43,173 nucleotides of DNA, taken from the NCBI GenBank assembly GCA_905182785.1, contig CAJJDF010000009.1:1-43173 (forward strand). The letters run 5' to 3'. The translations under genes and the position numbers were made by a program. The notes under the pieces were generated by a model, which did no database searches, was not told the DNA's origin, and was given only the letters and a program-made list of their open reading frames with translations. Shown here in pieces: positions 35,850 to 43,173 of this stretch (positions are counted from its first letter, which is position 1; each line of letters starts with the position of its first letter). Source of the DNA: an uncultured Flavobacteriales bacterium. GTDB taxonomy: Bacteria > Bacteroidota > Bacteroidia > Flavobacteriales_D > CAJJDF01.

Positions 35850-37358
35850 TTAATCAATTATTAATCTTGCCGGTTTATTTGCAACCTCCCAAGCAGTGTA
35901 GAATACCAGTTTAGTGATTTTTTCTACCTTATCAAACATTATTTTATCTATCTCATCAGTTGCTTTGTGATAATCTTCATGAACACCACTAAAATAAAAA
36001 ATAACTGGAATGCCTTTTTGTGCAAAATTATAGTGATCTGACCTATAATAAAATCTATTTGGATCGTTTTCTTCGTTAAACGTATAATCTAACTCTAAGT
36101 TAGAATATGTTTTATTTGCCGCTTCACTTACTTCGTGTAGTTCTCTACTTATTTTATCTGCTCCAATTAAGTAAACATAATTTGGATGTGTGTGGTTTTC
36201 ATCCAATCTACCAATCATATCAATATTTAAATCTACAATAGTATTTGATATAGGAAAAACAGGGTTTTCTGAATAATATTTAGATCCCAACAGACCTTTT
36301 TCTTCGCCCGATACGGGCATAATTAAAATACTCCTTTTTGGTCCATTCCCATCATTTTTAGCTTTTTGAAATGCCTCTGCTAATTCTAATAAAGCAACCG
36401 TTCCTGTTCCATCGTCATCTGCCCCATTATAAACTTCTCCGTTTTTTATACCTAAATGATCGTAGTGTGCGGTAAGTATTACAATTTCCTTTTTTAATTC
36501 TGGGTCAGTCCCTTCTACAAAGCCCAGAACATTACTTGTGTTTACAATGCCGTTTTTGTTTGTATAGTCTAACAAAAAGCTATTATAATTAGGTTGGTTA
36601 ATCAGGCTTGCTCCTGATTCTATACTAGTGATAACGTCTTTTTTTAATTCCTCAGAAATAAACAGAAATAATGTGTTCCCTTTTTCTTTTTTCTTCTTTT
36701 TTGGAACCAGTTTTAAAGAAGATTTATTTAAAAAATGATCTAGCCTTCTAAGGTTACTCCTAAAGTTTTTTGACGTAAATAAAACAGTTTTTACTCCTTT
36801 ATCTTTTGCTATTTGTAGTTTCTTTCTCCAGTTCCAGTTCTCGTAATTTTCTAGGGTATCAAGGCTAATTAATACTGTTTTTCCTTGGATTGATTTAGAT
36901 TTATAATCGTCTCTATTTTTATCAAAAATTCCATAATTCAAATCAATAATTTCATTTGTATTAACCTTAAATCCTTTCATGTTTATTAAGGAATTAAAAA
37001 AATAAAAATCTTTAGAAAACTCATACTTATTTCCATGTAGACTAATTTTTGCATCTGGGATAAATGTTTCTAATAAAGGAAAGTTTTGAAAATAACTTCC
37101 ATTATTTCCTGGAGCTATACCATCTTTTTTAAATTCATTTTTTAGGTATTCAGCAGTCATTATCTGACCTTTTTTTCCTGTTTCCCTTCCTTCATATTCG
37201 TCTGAAGCTATAACAGAAAGGTGTTGTTTTAACTCTTTAGCTGTAATTGAATTTGCATATTCCTCTACTTTCGGATTCTTTTTTATTTTATATGCGTTCT
37301 TATATACAGAACAAGAAAATGAAAAAAAGAATGCTGTTAGTAATAAGATATACTTCAT
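35850..37358 (-). CDS. M28 family zinc aminopeptidase-like lipoprotein
   Basis: 502 residues. Lipoprotein signal with lipobox FSFSC (Cys16). A PA-like insert lies at about 130-270. The M28 metal centre is complete: TAHYDHLG (about 295-302), GADDDGTGTVALLE (about 310-323), SGEEKGLLGS (catalytic and metal Glu), NLDMIGR-type Asp in LNIDMIGRLDEN, and RSDHYNFAQKGIPVIFY (last His). It probably releases N-terminal residues from peptides at the outer membrane or in the periplasm. Starts 2 bp after the rpiB stop and is followed by the CotH gene after 33 bp. Confidence 0.92.
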   Translation of the reverse strand: MKYILLLTAFFFSFSCSVYKNAYKIKKNPKVEEYANSITAKELKQHLSVIASDEYEGRETGKKGQIMTAEYLKNEFKKDGIAPGNNGSYFQNFPLLETFIPDAKISLHGNKYEFSKDFYFFNSLINMKGFKVNTNEIIDLNYGIFDKNRDDYKSKSIQGKTVLISLDTLENYENWNWRKKLQIAKDKGVKTVLFTSKNFRSNLRRLDHFLNKSSLKLVPKKKKKEKGNTLFLFISEELKKDVITSIESGASLINQPNYNSFLLDYTNKNGIVNTSNVLGFVEGTDPELKKEIVILTAHYDHLGIKNGEVYNGADDDGTGTVALLELAEAFQKAKNDGNGPKRSILIMPVSGEEKGLLGSKYYSENPVFPISNTIVDLNIDMIGRLDENHTHPNYVYLIGADKISRELHEVSEAANKTYSNLELDYTFNEENDPNRFYYRSDHYNFAQKGIPVIFYFSGVHEDYHKATDEIDKIMFDKVEKITKLVFYTAWEVANKPARLIID

Positions 37359-37360
37359 AA

Positions 37361-37783
37361 TTAAATTTTATTTACTCTTCTTTCGTGTCTTCCTCCTTCA
37401 AACTTGGTGTTAATAAATGTCTCTACAATTTGTAATGCTAAATTTTCTGATATAAAACGAGCAGGAATTGCTAATACATTTGCATTATTATGTTCCCTTG
37501 CTAATTTGCAAATTTCTGTATTCCAGCATAGTGCACTTCTTACATCTTTGTATTTATTTACAGTCATATTAATCCCATTTCCACTTCCGCAAATAGCGAT
37601 TCCCATGCTATAATCTTTATTTTGAATAGCGTTTCCTACCTTATGCGCATAATCGGGATAATCAACACTATCTTCTGAAAACGGTCCAATATCTTCAAAT
37701 CCAATGTTTTTTTCTTTAAGAATAACTTTAATTTTTTCTTTTAAATCATACCCTGCATGATCAGATCCTAATACAAAATTCAT
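37361..37783 (-). CDS. rpiB: Ribose-5-phosphate isomerase B
   Basis: 140 residues; interconverts ribose-5-phosphate and ribulose-5-phosphate in the pentose phosphate pathway. The RpiB/LacAB motifs are clear: GSDHAGYDLKE (about 6-16), DYPDYAHKVG (about 41-50), AICGSGNGINMTVNK (catalytic Cys65 and phosphate loop), LCWNTEICKLAREHNNANVL (about 85-104) and the terminal FEGGRHERRV. Full length. First gene of a three-gene row; two 12-bp direct repeats lie 32-64 bp upstream. Confidence 0.96.
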   Translation of the reverse strand: MNFVLGSDHAGYDLKEKIKVILKEKNIGFEDIGPFSEDSVDYPDYAHKVGNAIQNKDYSMGIAICGSGNGINMTVNKYKDVRSALCWNTEICKLAREHNNANVLAIPARFISENLALQIVETFINTKFEGGRHERRVNKI

Positions 37784-37814
37784 ATTACTATATTGTTTTA
37801 AAGTGGTTTAATTT

Positions 37815-37847
37815 GGTTATAAACATAAAGTTTATGGTTGTAAACAT
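37815..37847. repeat. Two 12-bp direct repeats with 21-bp period upstream of rpiB
   Basis: GGTTATAAACAT (37815-37826) and GGTTGTAAACAT (37836-37847) match at 11 of 12 bases and start 21 bp apart, two helical turns. This is the layout of a tandem regulator-binding site. It lies 32-64 bp upstream of the rpiB start codon. Confidence 0.4.
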
Positions 37848-38375
37848 TGAAAATATATTTATTTTTAGTTCTCTTATTATTAATGTTTTATAGTTTAATC
37901 TTATTAACCGTTAAAAAGTTAAGAACTATTATTTGTATTCATATCTTATAAAAAAAAATCTTTCTATTTACAATTATTATTGCAATTGAAAATATTATCC
38001 TAATAACAAAATAAAATTATAAGGTATTTATGCTTATGTTTTCAATAAATAAAGATAGCTTAAATTATAAAATTTAGTTAACAAAAACTAAAATCTATAG
38101 TAAATGGTAATTGTGATAAATGAATCAAATAATTATTAAATTAATTAATTAACAACTGATAATTAATATTTTAAAATAAAAAAAAGAATGTTAGGTTTAA
38201 GTTAATTGATTGTTTAAAAGTTATGAAATTTAATTAAAGCAAATTAAATTAACTTTTTTTGTTCACAGAATTAACAGCTCTTATAATAATAACATATTCT
38301 TTAATTAAATTATTTAATATATATATAACTAAACTGAGAAAGTAATTGATAGAAAAGAATAGAAAAAAATTGAAG

Positions 38376-38383
38376 TATCTTTG
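38376..38383 (+). promoter_or_regulatory. Putative -7 element of the second MORN-type gene
   Basis: TATCTTTG matches TAnnTTTG but lies only 11 bp before the ATG at 38395, implying a very short leader. The nearest upstream TTG (38346-38348) is 27 bp away, outside the usual range. Confidence 0.3.
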
Positions 38384-38394
38384 GAAATAGAAAT

Positions 38395-39930
38395 ATGAAA
38401 AATAAAAGTAAAAATATAATTTTAATTACAGCATTGGTTTTTGTCTGCCATAGTTTTTATTCACAAAATATTAACCCAAACGGGTTCAATACTTTTCGGT
38501 ATGAAAATGATTCAATTTCGGCTGAAGGGTTTTTAAAAAACGGAAAACCAAACGGTTATTGGAAGAACTACGAAAAAAATGGATTAATAAAATCAGAGGG
38601 AAATCGAAAATTTTTTATGCTTGATAGCACTTGGAAATTCTACAAAAAAGGGTTTTTAAAAGAAGTTGTTAACTACGAAAAAAATAAAAGAAATGGAGAT
38701 TTTTTAGAATTTATAGATTCTGGTTTAATTTACTCTAAATCAGTATATAAAAACGACACATTACAAGGAGAACAAAAAAAATATTATTCTTCAGGAGAAT
38801 TACAATTTTTGTATTTCTATTTGAATGGGAATTACCACGGAAAAGCATATGAACTTGATAAAGACTCTGTTGTTATTTCAATTTTTAATTACAATAAAGG
38901 AAAACTTATTAGAAGAGAAAAGATAAATAGATTTGACCGAAATAATAATAAAACGGGAGTATGGAAAAAATATAGTGCAAGTGGTATTTTAATTGAAGAA
39001 GGAGCTTACAAAAACGGAAAAAAAAACGGAATATTTAAACAATATAAATATAATGGTGAGCTTAATGAATTAAAAAAATACAATATGAATGAACTAAAGC
39101 AAGATGCTGAAGAACTTAAATTTGTAGAACTATATAAAGAATATTATTCAACAGGTGAATTACATTTCACAATTGCAAAAAATAATAATAGAAAAAGACA
39201 AGGAATAACACAAGAATATAAAAAAAATGGAGATGTAATTATTACAAAAATTTTTAAGAATGACACTTTATTTGCAGAAGGAATAATTGATAAAGAAGGG
39301 TTAAGACAAGAAAAATGGAAGTTTTATTACGAAGGAGAAAAAATAATAGGAAAAGGAAAATATAACAATGACCGAAAAACAGGCACATGGTACTATTATT
39401 ATAGAACTGGAGAATTAGAGCAAGAAGGAAAATTTAATAAAGGAAATCATTCAGGAAAATGGGTGTGGTATTACAAACATAAATCAAAACATAGAGAAGA
39501 ATATTACCGAAACGGAAAAGAAGATGGTGAATTTATAGAATACAGTGAAGAAGGAAAAATTTTAACAAAAGGGGATTATTTAAATGGATTTAAAGACGGG
39601 AATTGGTTTTACCAGGTTGGAGATCATACTGAAATTGGAAAGTATAGTGATGGAGAAAAAGAAGGAGAATGGCTTCATTATTACGACAATAAGCAAATTT
39701 ATTTTAAAGGAAAATATAAAAATGGTAAACCCGTAGAAAAACATAATTATTATCATTATAACGGAAATAAAAAATGGATTGGAAATTATAATCTTGGAAA
39801 AAAGGAAGGAAAATGGGTTCGATATAACGAAAATGGAGAAATACTAGTTATATTTATTTATAGAAATAATGTTTTGATAAAAACAGACGGAAAAAAAATA
39901 AAACCGGCATTTAAAGAAGAGATAGAATAA
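38395..39930 (+). CDS. Exported long MORN-type (YwqK-like) repeat protein
   Basis: 511 residues with a signal peptide (about 1-24, ending SFYSQ). The whole mature part is a chain of about 20 short Tyr/Gly/Lys-rich repeats such as NGKPNGYWKNYEKNG, YKNGKKNGIFKQYKYNG, DRKTGTWYYYYRTGELEQEG and LGKKEGKWVRYNENGEI. These are MORN_2-type units, the same class as the 322-residue protein at 13222-14190 but longer and more regular. Composition is extreme (Lys, Asn, Tyr, Glu). It is flanked by AT-rich gaps, with its own terminator right after the stop codon, so it is a single-gene unit. Function unknown. Confidence 0.82.
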   Translation: MKNKSKNIILITALVFVCHSFYSQNINPNGFNTFRYENDSISAEGFLKNGKPNGYWKNYEKNGLIKSEGNRKFFMLDSTWKFYKKGFLKEVVNYEKNKRNGDFLEFIDSGLIYSKSVYKNDTLQGEQKKYYSSGELQFLYFYLNGNYHGKAYELDKDSVVISIFNYNKGKLIRREKINRFDRNNNKTGVWKKYSASGILIEEGAYKNGKKNGIFKQYKYNGELNELKKYNMNELKQDAEELKFVELYKEYYSTGELHFTIAKNNNRKRQGITQEYKKNGDVIITKIFKNDTLFAEGIIDKEGLRQEKWKFYYEGEKIIGKGKYNNDRKTGTWYYYYRTGELEQEGKFNKGNHSGKWVWYYKHKSKHREEYYRNGKEDGEFIEYSEEGKILTKGDYLNGFKDGNWFYQVGDHTEIGKYSDGEKEGEWLHYYDNKQIYFKGKYKNGKPVEKHNYYHYNGNKKWIGNYNLGKKEGKWVRYNENGEILVIFIYRNNVLIKTDGKKIKPAFKEEIE

Positions 39931-39966
39931 AATAATATTCTAATTTTATTAGAATATTATTTTATT
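39931..39966 (+). terminator. Terminator of the second MORN-type gene
   Basis: AATAATATTCTAAT and ATTAGAATATTATT form a perfect 14-bp stem around TTT, starting at the base after the TAA stop codon, followed by TTATT. The stem is AT-rich but long. Confidence 0.6.
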
Positions 39967-40099
39967 AGAATTTTATAAATGTTAGATACATTTATAAAAT
40001 TAAATATTGTTACAGAACTAACTAAAATATAATGAAACGATTAACACTAATAAAATACACAGAGATGTATAAAAATTAGAATTAAGAGAAAAATAAAAA

Positions 40100-40107
40100 T
40101 ATATTTG
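40100..40107 (+). promoter_or_regulatory. Putative -7 element of the TerB-like gene
   Basis: TATATTTG matches TAnnTTTG, 22 bp before the ATG at 40130. No exact TTG at -33; a TTA sits at 21-bp spacing. Confidence 0.35.
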
Positions 40108-40129
40108 TAAAAATTTAAAAAAAAATAGA

Positions 40130-40552
40130 ATGTCAATATCAGATGCGTACCAAGGAGGACAACAAAAGATGAATATTTCTCACTTAGAAAACTTAGTAGA
40201 AGTTGCACTAACAGATGGAGAATTAGTGGAGGAAGAAATATTATTATTAGAAAAGTTTGCAAAAAGACTTAGTATATCTAATAATGAATTAAAGGATTTA
40301 ATTTATAACTCAGGAAAACATCCAATAAATCCCCCTGTTGATAGAGAAGATAGATATAAAAGATTTTTTAGACTTATTCAAATGATGCTCTCTGATGGAA
40401 TTATTGGAGAAAAGCAAGACAAGTTGATTCATAGATTTGCAATTGGTTTGGGGTACTCGGAAGAAAGAACAGAAGAGATTTACGACCAAACGATAGAGTT
40501 TGTAAAAAACAAAGTAGACTTTGATGACGCTTTTAAAAAAATTACTCACTAA
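40130..40552 (+). CDS. TerB-like protein
   Basis: 140 residues, soluble and mostly helical. Two acidic repeats resemble the TerB/tellurite-resistance fold: LENLVEVALTDGELVEEEIL (about 19-38) and LIQMMLSDGIIGEKQDKLI (about 84-102). In TerB these DGx-E loops bind metal ions. TerB-like proteins occur alone in many bacteria with no tellurite role shown, and no terC, terD or terZ gene is near. The ATG at 40130 is used because the TATATTTG element lies just upstream; an internal ATG at codon 14 is possible. Confidence 0.65.
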   Translation: MSISDAYQGGQQKMNISHLENLVEVALTDGELVEEEILLLEKFAKRLSISNNELKDLIYNSGKHPINPPVDREDRYKRFFRLIQMMLSDGIIGEKQDKLIHRFAIGLGYSEERTEEIYDQTIEFVKNKVDFDDAFKKITH

Positions 40553-40554
40553 AA

Positions 40555-40585
40555 ATAAAAAAAGGATTAAACTTAGTTTTTTTAT
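40555..40585. terminator. Possible bidirectional terminator
   Basis: ATAAAAAAA (40555-40563) and TTTTTTTAT (40577-40585) can pair across 13 bases between the convergent TerB-like and PKD genes, and overlap the stop codon of the latter. The stem is pure A/T and weak. Confidence 0.25.
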
Positions 40586-43173
40586 CTAATAAGCGTAACA
40601 TGACCCTTTTTATAATGGCTATTTCCTATGTTATCTTTTGCTTGAATTACAAAAATATAAACCCCAATAGGGCAATTTTTTCCATTGTGTTTTCCATTCC
40701 ATCCTTCTGTTTCATCACTAGTTTCGAAAATAAGTTCTCCCGACCTACTGAATATTTTTAAATGAAAATCATTTATTTCATATCCTTTTACTATAAATAA
40801 TTTATTAAAATCCTTGTCAGGAGTAAAAGCATTGGGAGCATATAAAGTGAATTCATCTTTTACATAAATAGTTTGAGAAGTAGAATCGACACAACCAAAA
40901 GCAGAATAAGCATACAGAACTGTTGTGTAATAACCTACAATATTTGGAAACATATGTGTTGGAAAATCATCAGTGGCAGTTGTTCCATCTCCAAAATCCC
41001 AAAAATAACTTAAGGCTCCATTAGTTTTATTATCAAAAAACACTTCTGGTCTAAAAACAGAAACAACAGACGGAGCTGTTAAAAAATCAGCAATAGGTTT
41101 TTGATAAATAATAAGCGGAGCAAGTAAAGAATCGTAAAACACACAACCATCACTAGAAGTTGTTTTTAGTTTTATAGTATAACTACCAGCAGAATCAAAA
41201 AAATGAGAAGGGTTTTGAATAAAAGCCTTGTGTCCACAACCAAAGGTCCATTCCCAACTTACAATAGTTGTAGGAGGCACAATGACCGAACTGTCATAAA
41301 AAACAACTGTTTCATCCTCGCAATACCCAAAAAACTGTGGACCATAATTGAAAGCAGGAACAGGCAAATAAGAAACTAAAATAGTCGTATCATTCAAACA
41401 ACCATGAACAGAAGTAATGGTTAATTTCACACTATAACTTTGTGTATTTCCAAGATATTGGTGATTAGGATTTTGTAAAGATGAATTAGTTCCATCTCCA
41501 AATTCCCAATACCACGCAACAATAGAATCGGGAGATTGTATTGTAGAAACATCTTTAAAAGAAATAGTATTCCCTACACAAACCGAATTATAAGTGAAGC
41601 CAACAACAGACTCAGTGTTTATTGTAAGGTTTTTAGAAATAACATCATTACACCCCGAATCACTAGTCACCTGTAAGTTTACCAGGTAAGTACCGGGCGA
41701 ACCATATGCATTAAATGGATTTTTAAGAGTATCGGCATTTCCGTCTCCAAAACTCCAATTCCATTGAGAAATAGACCCGACAGAAATAGTAGATGAATCA
41801 TAAAAATTAGTAGGAAAACCGAGACAAATATTTTTTGTAAAGTCAAATTTTGCAACCGGTAAAGCATTTACCACAACACTACTTGAATCCGTATCTATAC
41901 ATCCTTGATTAGAAATAATTGATAAAGCAACTCTATAAACTCCAGAAGATGCATATGTGTGAATAGGATTATTTATACCAGAAGTATTTCCGTCACCAAA
42001 AACCCAAGAGGTATTAATTATTGCGGCACCAGAAGAAGTTGAGTTATTTACAAACTGAACAGAAGTTCCTTCACAAATAGGAGTAGAAACCACGAAAGAA
42101 GCATCAACACCACCAAATACGGTAATGTATTTTATAGACTGTGCTTCACATCCATTTACACCACCTTTTATGTTTAAAGTAGCTGTATACAACCCTGCTG
42201 TTGCATATACATGAGTTACTGAAGAGCCAGACGTACTGTCGACAGGAGAAAAGTCTCCAAAATTCCATTTCCAAAACCCAGGAGCTCCAGAAGATGCATC
42301 ATTAAAAGTTGTTGCTAAACCAACACAAACAGTATCATGAGTAAAGTCAGCAAAAGGGATTGAGTTTACCAGAACAGGTTTTGTAATACTGCTATCACAA
42401 CCTCCATTATTTGTAACTGTTAATGTAACAAGATAAACACCTGGTGTTGCATAAGTATAAGACGGATTATTTACAATAGAAGAGTTTCCATCCCCAAAGT
42501 CCCAAAAATAAGAGGTTATTGGTTGAATATTTGTTGTAAGGTTATTAAACATCATACCACCCCCAATACAAATTGTATCTGCAGTAAAGTTTGGAACAGG
42601 AATAGAATTAACAAAAATTACATGAGAAATGGTATCTGAACAACCAGAGACATTTGAAACAATAAGTGTTATAGTATAATTTCCTGTAGCTGTATAAATA
42701 TGAGTAGGGTTTTGAATAGCAGCAATATTTCCATCACCAAAACTCCAATTCCAAGCACTTGGTGTTCCTGAACTAGAATCGGTAAAATTTATTACTCTTC
42801 CCACACAAGCCAAAGAAGAATGAAATTGAGCAGAAACAATTGGTAAAACTAATATCGTTTTACTTGAACTGTCGCTACACCCAAAAGGTGTTTTTACGTT
42901 AAGAATGGCCCTAAAACTACTATCAACACCATAAACATGAGTAGGATTTTGAACTGTAGAAGTGTTTCCATCTCCAAAACTCCAATCCCACGATAAGTTC
43001 GATCCAGAAGATAAATCAGTAAATAAAGTAGGGTTATTCAAACAAATAGTATCTGCCATAAAGGTTGAAACAGGGTTTGGCAGTACAATTACTGTGTCGT
43101 AAAAATCACTAATACAACCAAAGCTATTTTTTACTTGCAGTTTTATTTGAAACAAACCAGCAGCTGTATATAC
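40582..43173 (-). CDS. PKD-repeat surface protein with type B T9SS sorting domain (5' end beyond window)
   Basis: At least 863 codons are open to the window edge; the true start lies beyond 43173. The visible part has nine complete PKD domains of about 80-95 residues, each with a W-x-FGDG motif, an NP-x-H-x-Y turn and a final GC, plus the tail of another at the edge. The C-terminal 85 residues are a gliding-motility-associated (CHU_C, type B) sorting domain: LYAPNAFTPDKDFNKLFIV, FSRSGELIFET, GWNGKHNG and GVYIFVIQAKD. The protein is therefore exported by the type IX system to the cell surface or medium. Repeat 8 has FGCG in place of FGDG. A role in adhesion or gliding is inferred. Confidence 0.9.
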   Translation of the reverse strand, partial: VYTAAGLFQIKLQVKNSFGCISDFYDTVIVLPNPVSTFMADTICLNNPTLFTDLSSGSNLSWDWSFGDGNTSTVQNPTHVYGVDSSFRAILNVKTPFGCSDSSSKTILVLPIVSAQFHSSLACVGRVINFTDSSSGTPSAWNWSFGDGNIAAIQNPTHIYTATGNYTITLIVSNVSGCSDTISHVIFVNSIPVPNFTADTICIGGGMMFNNLTTNIQPITSYFWDFGDGNSSIVNNPSYTYATPGVYLVTLTVTNNGGCDSSITKPVLVNSIPFADFTHDTVCVGLATTFNDASSGAPGFWKWNFGDFSPVDSTSGSSVTHVYATAGLYTATLNIKGGVNGCEAQSIKYITVFGGVDASFVVSTPICEGTSVQFVNNSTSSGAAIINTSWVFGDGNTSGINNPIHTYASSGVYRVALSIISNQGCIDTDSSSVVVNALPVAKFDFTKNICLGFPTNFYDSSTISVGSISQWNWSFGDGNADTLKNPFNAYGSPGTYLVNLQVTSDSGCNDVISKNLTINTESVVGFTYNSVCVGNTISFKDVSTIQSPDSIVAWYWEFGDGTNSSLQNPNHQYLGNTQSYSVKLTITSVHGCLNDTTILVSYLPVPAFNYGPQFFGYCEDETVVFYDSSVIVPPTTIVSWEWTFGCGHKAFIQNPSHFFDSAGSYTIKLKTTSSDGCVFYDSLLAPLIIYQKPIADFLTAPSVVSVFRPEVFFDNKTNGALSYFWDFGDGTTATDDFPTHMFPNIVGYYTTVLYAYSAFGCVDSTSQTIYVKDEFTLYAPNAFTPDKDFNKLFIVKGYEINDFHLKIFSRSGELIFETSDETEGWNGKHNGKNCPIGVYIFVIQAKDNIGNSHYKKGHVTLIR

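Larger units (their letters stand above)
37784..38394. other. 611-bp very AT-rich gene-free stretch
   Basis: Nothing codes here. Near rpiB there are two GGTTRTAAACAT copies (37815-37826 and 37836-37847) and between them the palindrome CATAAAGTTTATG (37824-37836). The centre is almost pure A/T with short ATTAATTAATTAA runs. No cluster of DnaA boxes was found; the nearest look-alike is TTGTTCACA near 38260. The last part has a TATCTTTG element ahead of the next gene. Confidence 0.55.

Noticed and set aside
37784-38394. Possible chromosomal replication origin in the AT-rich gap
   Set aside because: AT-richness and the nearby mnmG/parS invite the idea, but there is no cluster of DnaA boxes and no dnaA or dnaN neighbour in the window.
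40130-40552. Tellurite-resistance operon
   Set aside because: Only a single TerB-like protein is present; no terA, terC, terD, terE or terZ is nearby.

Overview
The window looks like a chromosomal segment from a low-GC member of the Bacteroidota, most likely Flavobacteriales. The support is: a C-terminal type B sorting domain of the type IX secretion system on a PKD protein; a DUF4175 protein; a DUF1573 protein; an IPExxxVDY-type protein beside pyruvate kinase; an IspG with the large internal insert; and several start regions preceded by the Bacteroidota -7 promoter element TAnnTTTG instead of Shine-Dalgarno sequences. No rRNA, tRNA, insertion sequence, phage module or CRISPR array was seen.

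Layout. Positions 1-7734 are all on the minus strand: a 3'-truncated secreted endonuclease I, an IPExxxVDY/pyk pair, typA with a textbook terminator, and a response regulator/ispG pair joined by TAAATG. Positions 7872-10619 hold a twin SUMF1-domain exported protein (+) convergent with a minus-strand ECF sigma, anti-sigma and Spy/CpxP-like operon that has a recognisable promoter. Positions 10944-15346 (-) hold Nif3, a MORN-type protein, an S41 protease and a DUF1573 protein. Positions 15602-18323 (-) form the operon enoyl-CoA hydratase, flippase, dUTPase. An orphan histidine kinase (+) converges with rnhB, a GT4 glycosyltransferase, ald and tsaE (all -). An 810-bp gap (22872-23681) carries a frame-shifted lipoprotein gene remnant, followed by mfd (-). 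Positions 27139-33233 (+) form the gene row DUF4175 protein, RsbW-like ATPase, ybeY, mnmG. Positions 33564-37783 (-) hold rpiB, an M28 lipoprotein peptidase and a CotH-type surface protein. After a very AT-rich 611-bp gap come a second MORN-type protein and a TerB-like protein (+), and last a PKD-repeat adhesin-like protein (-) that runs out of the window.

Most genes are housekeeping: glycolysis and pentose-phosphate steps (pyk, rpiB), isoprenoid synthesis (ispG), tRNA and rRNA maturation (tsaE, mnmG, ybeY), nucleotide and DNA hygiene (dut, rnhB, mfd) and stress translation (typA). They are interspersed with envelope and secretion genes.

The most interesting signal is not a protein. Immediately downstream of mnmG lie two inverted copies of a parS-like 16-mer around CACGTG. 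One copy forms the loop of an apparent rho-independent terminator, so two mutually exclusive hairpins are possible. Other points of interest are the AAA+ response regulator without a DNA-binding domain and with GAFTSA in place of GAFTGA, the twin-SUMF1 protein next to the ECF operon, the CotH protein with a hydrophobic segment and basic tail at its C-terminus, and the decayed lipoprotein gene upstream of mfd.
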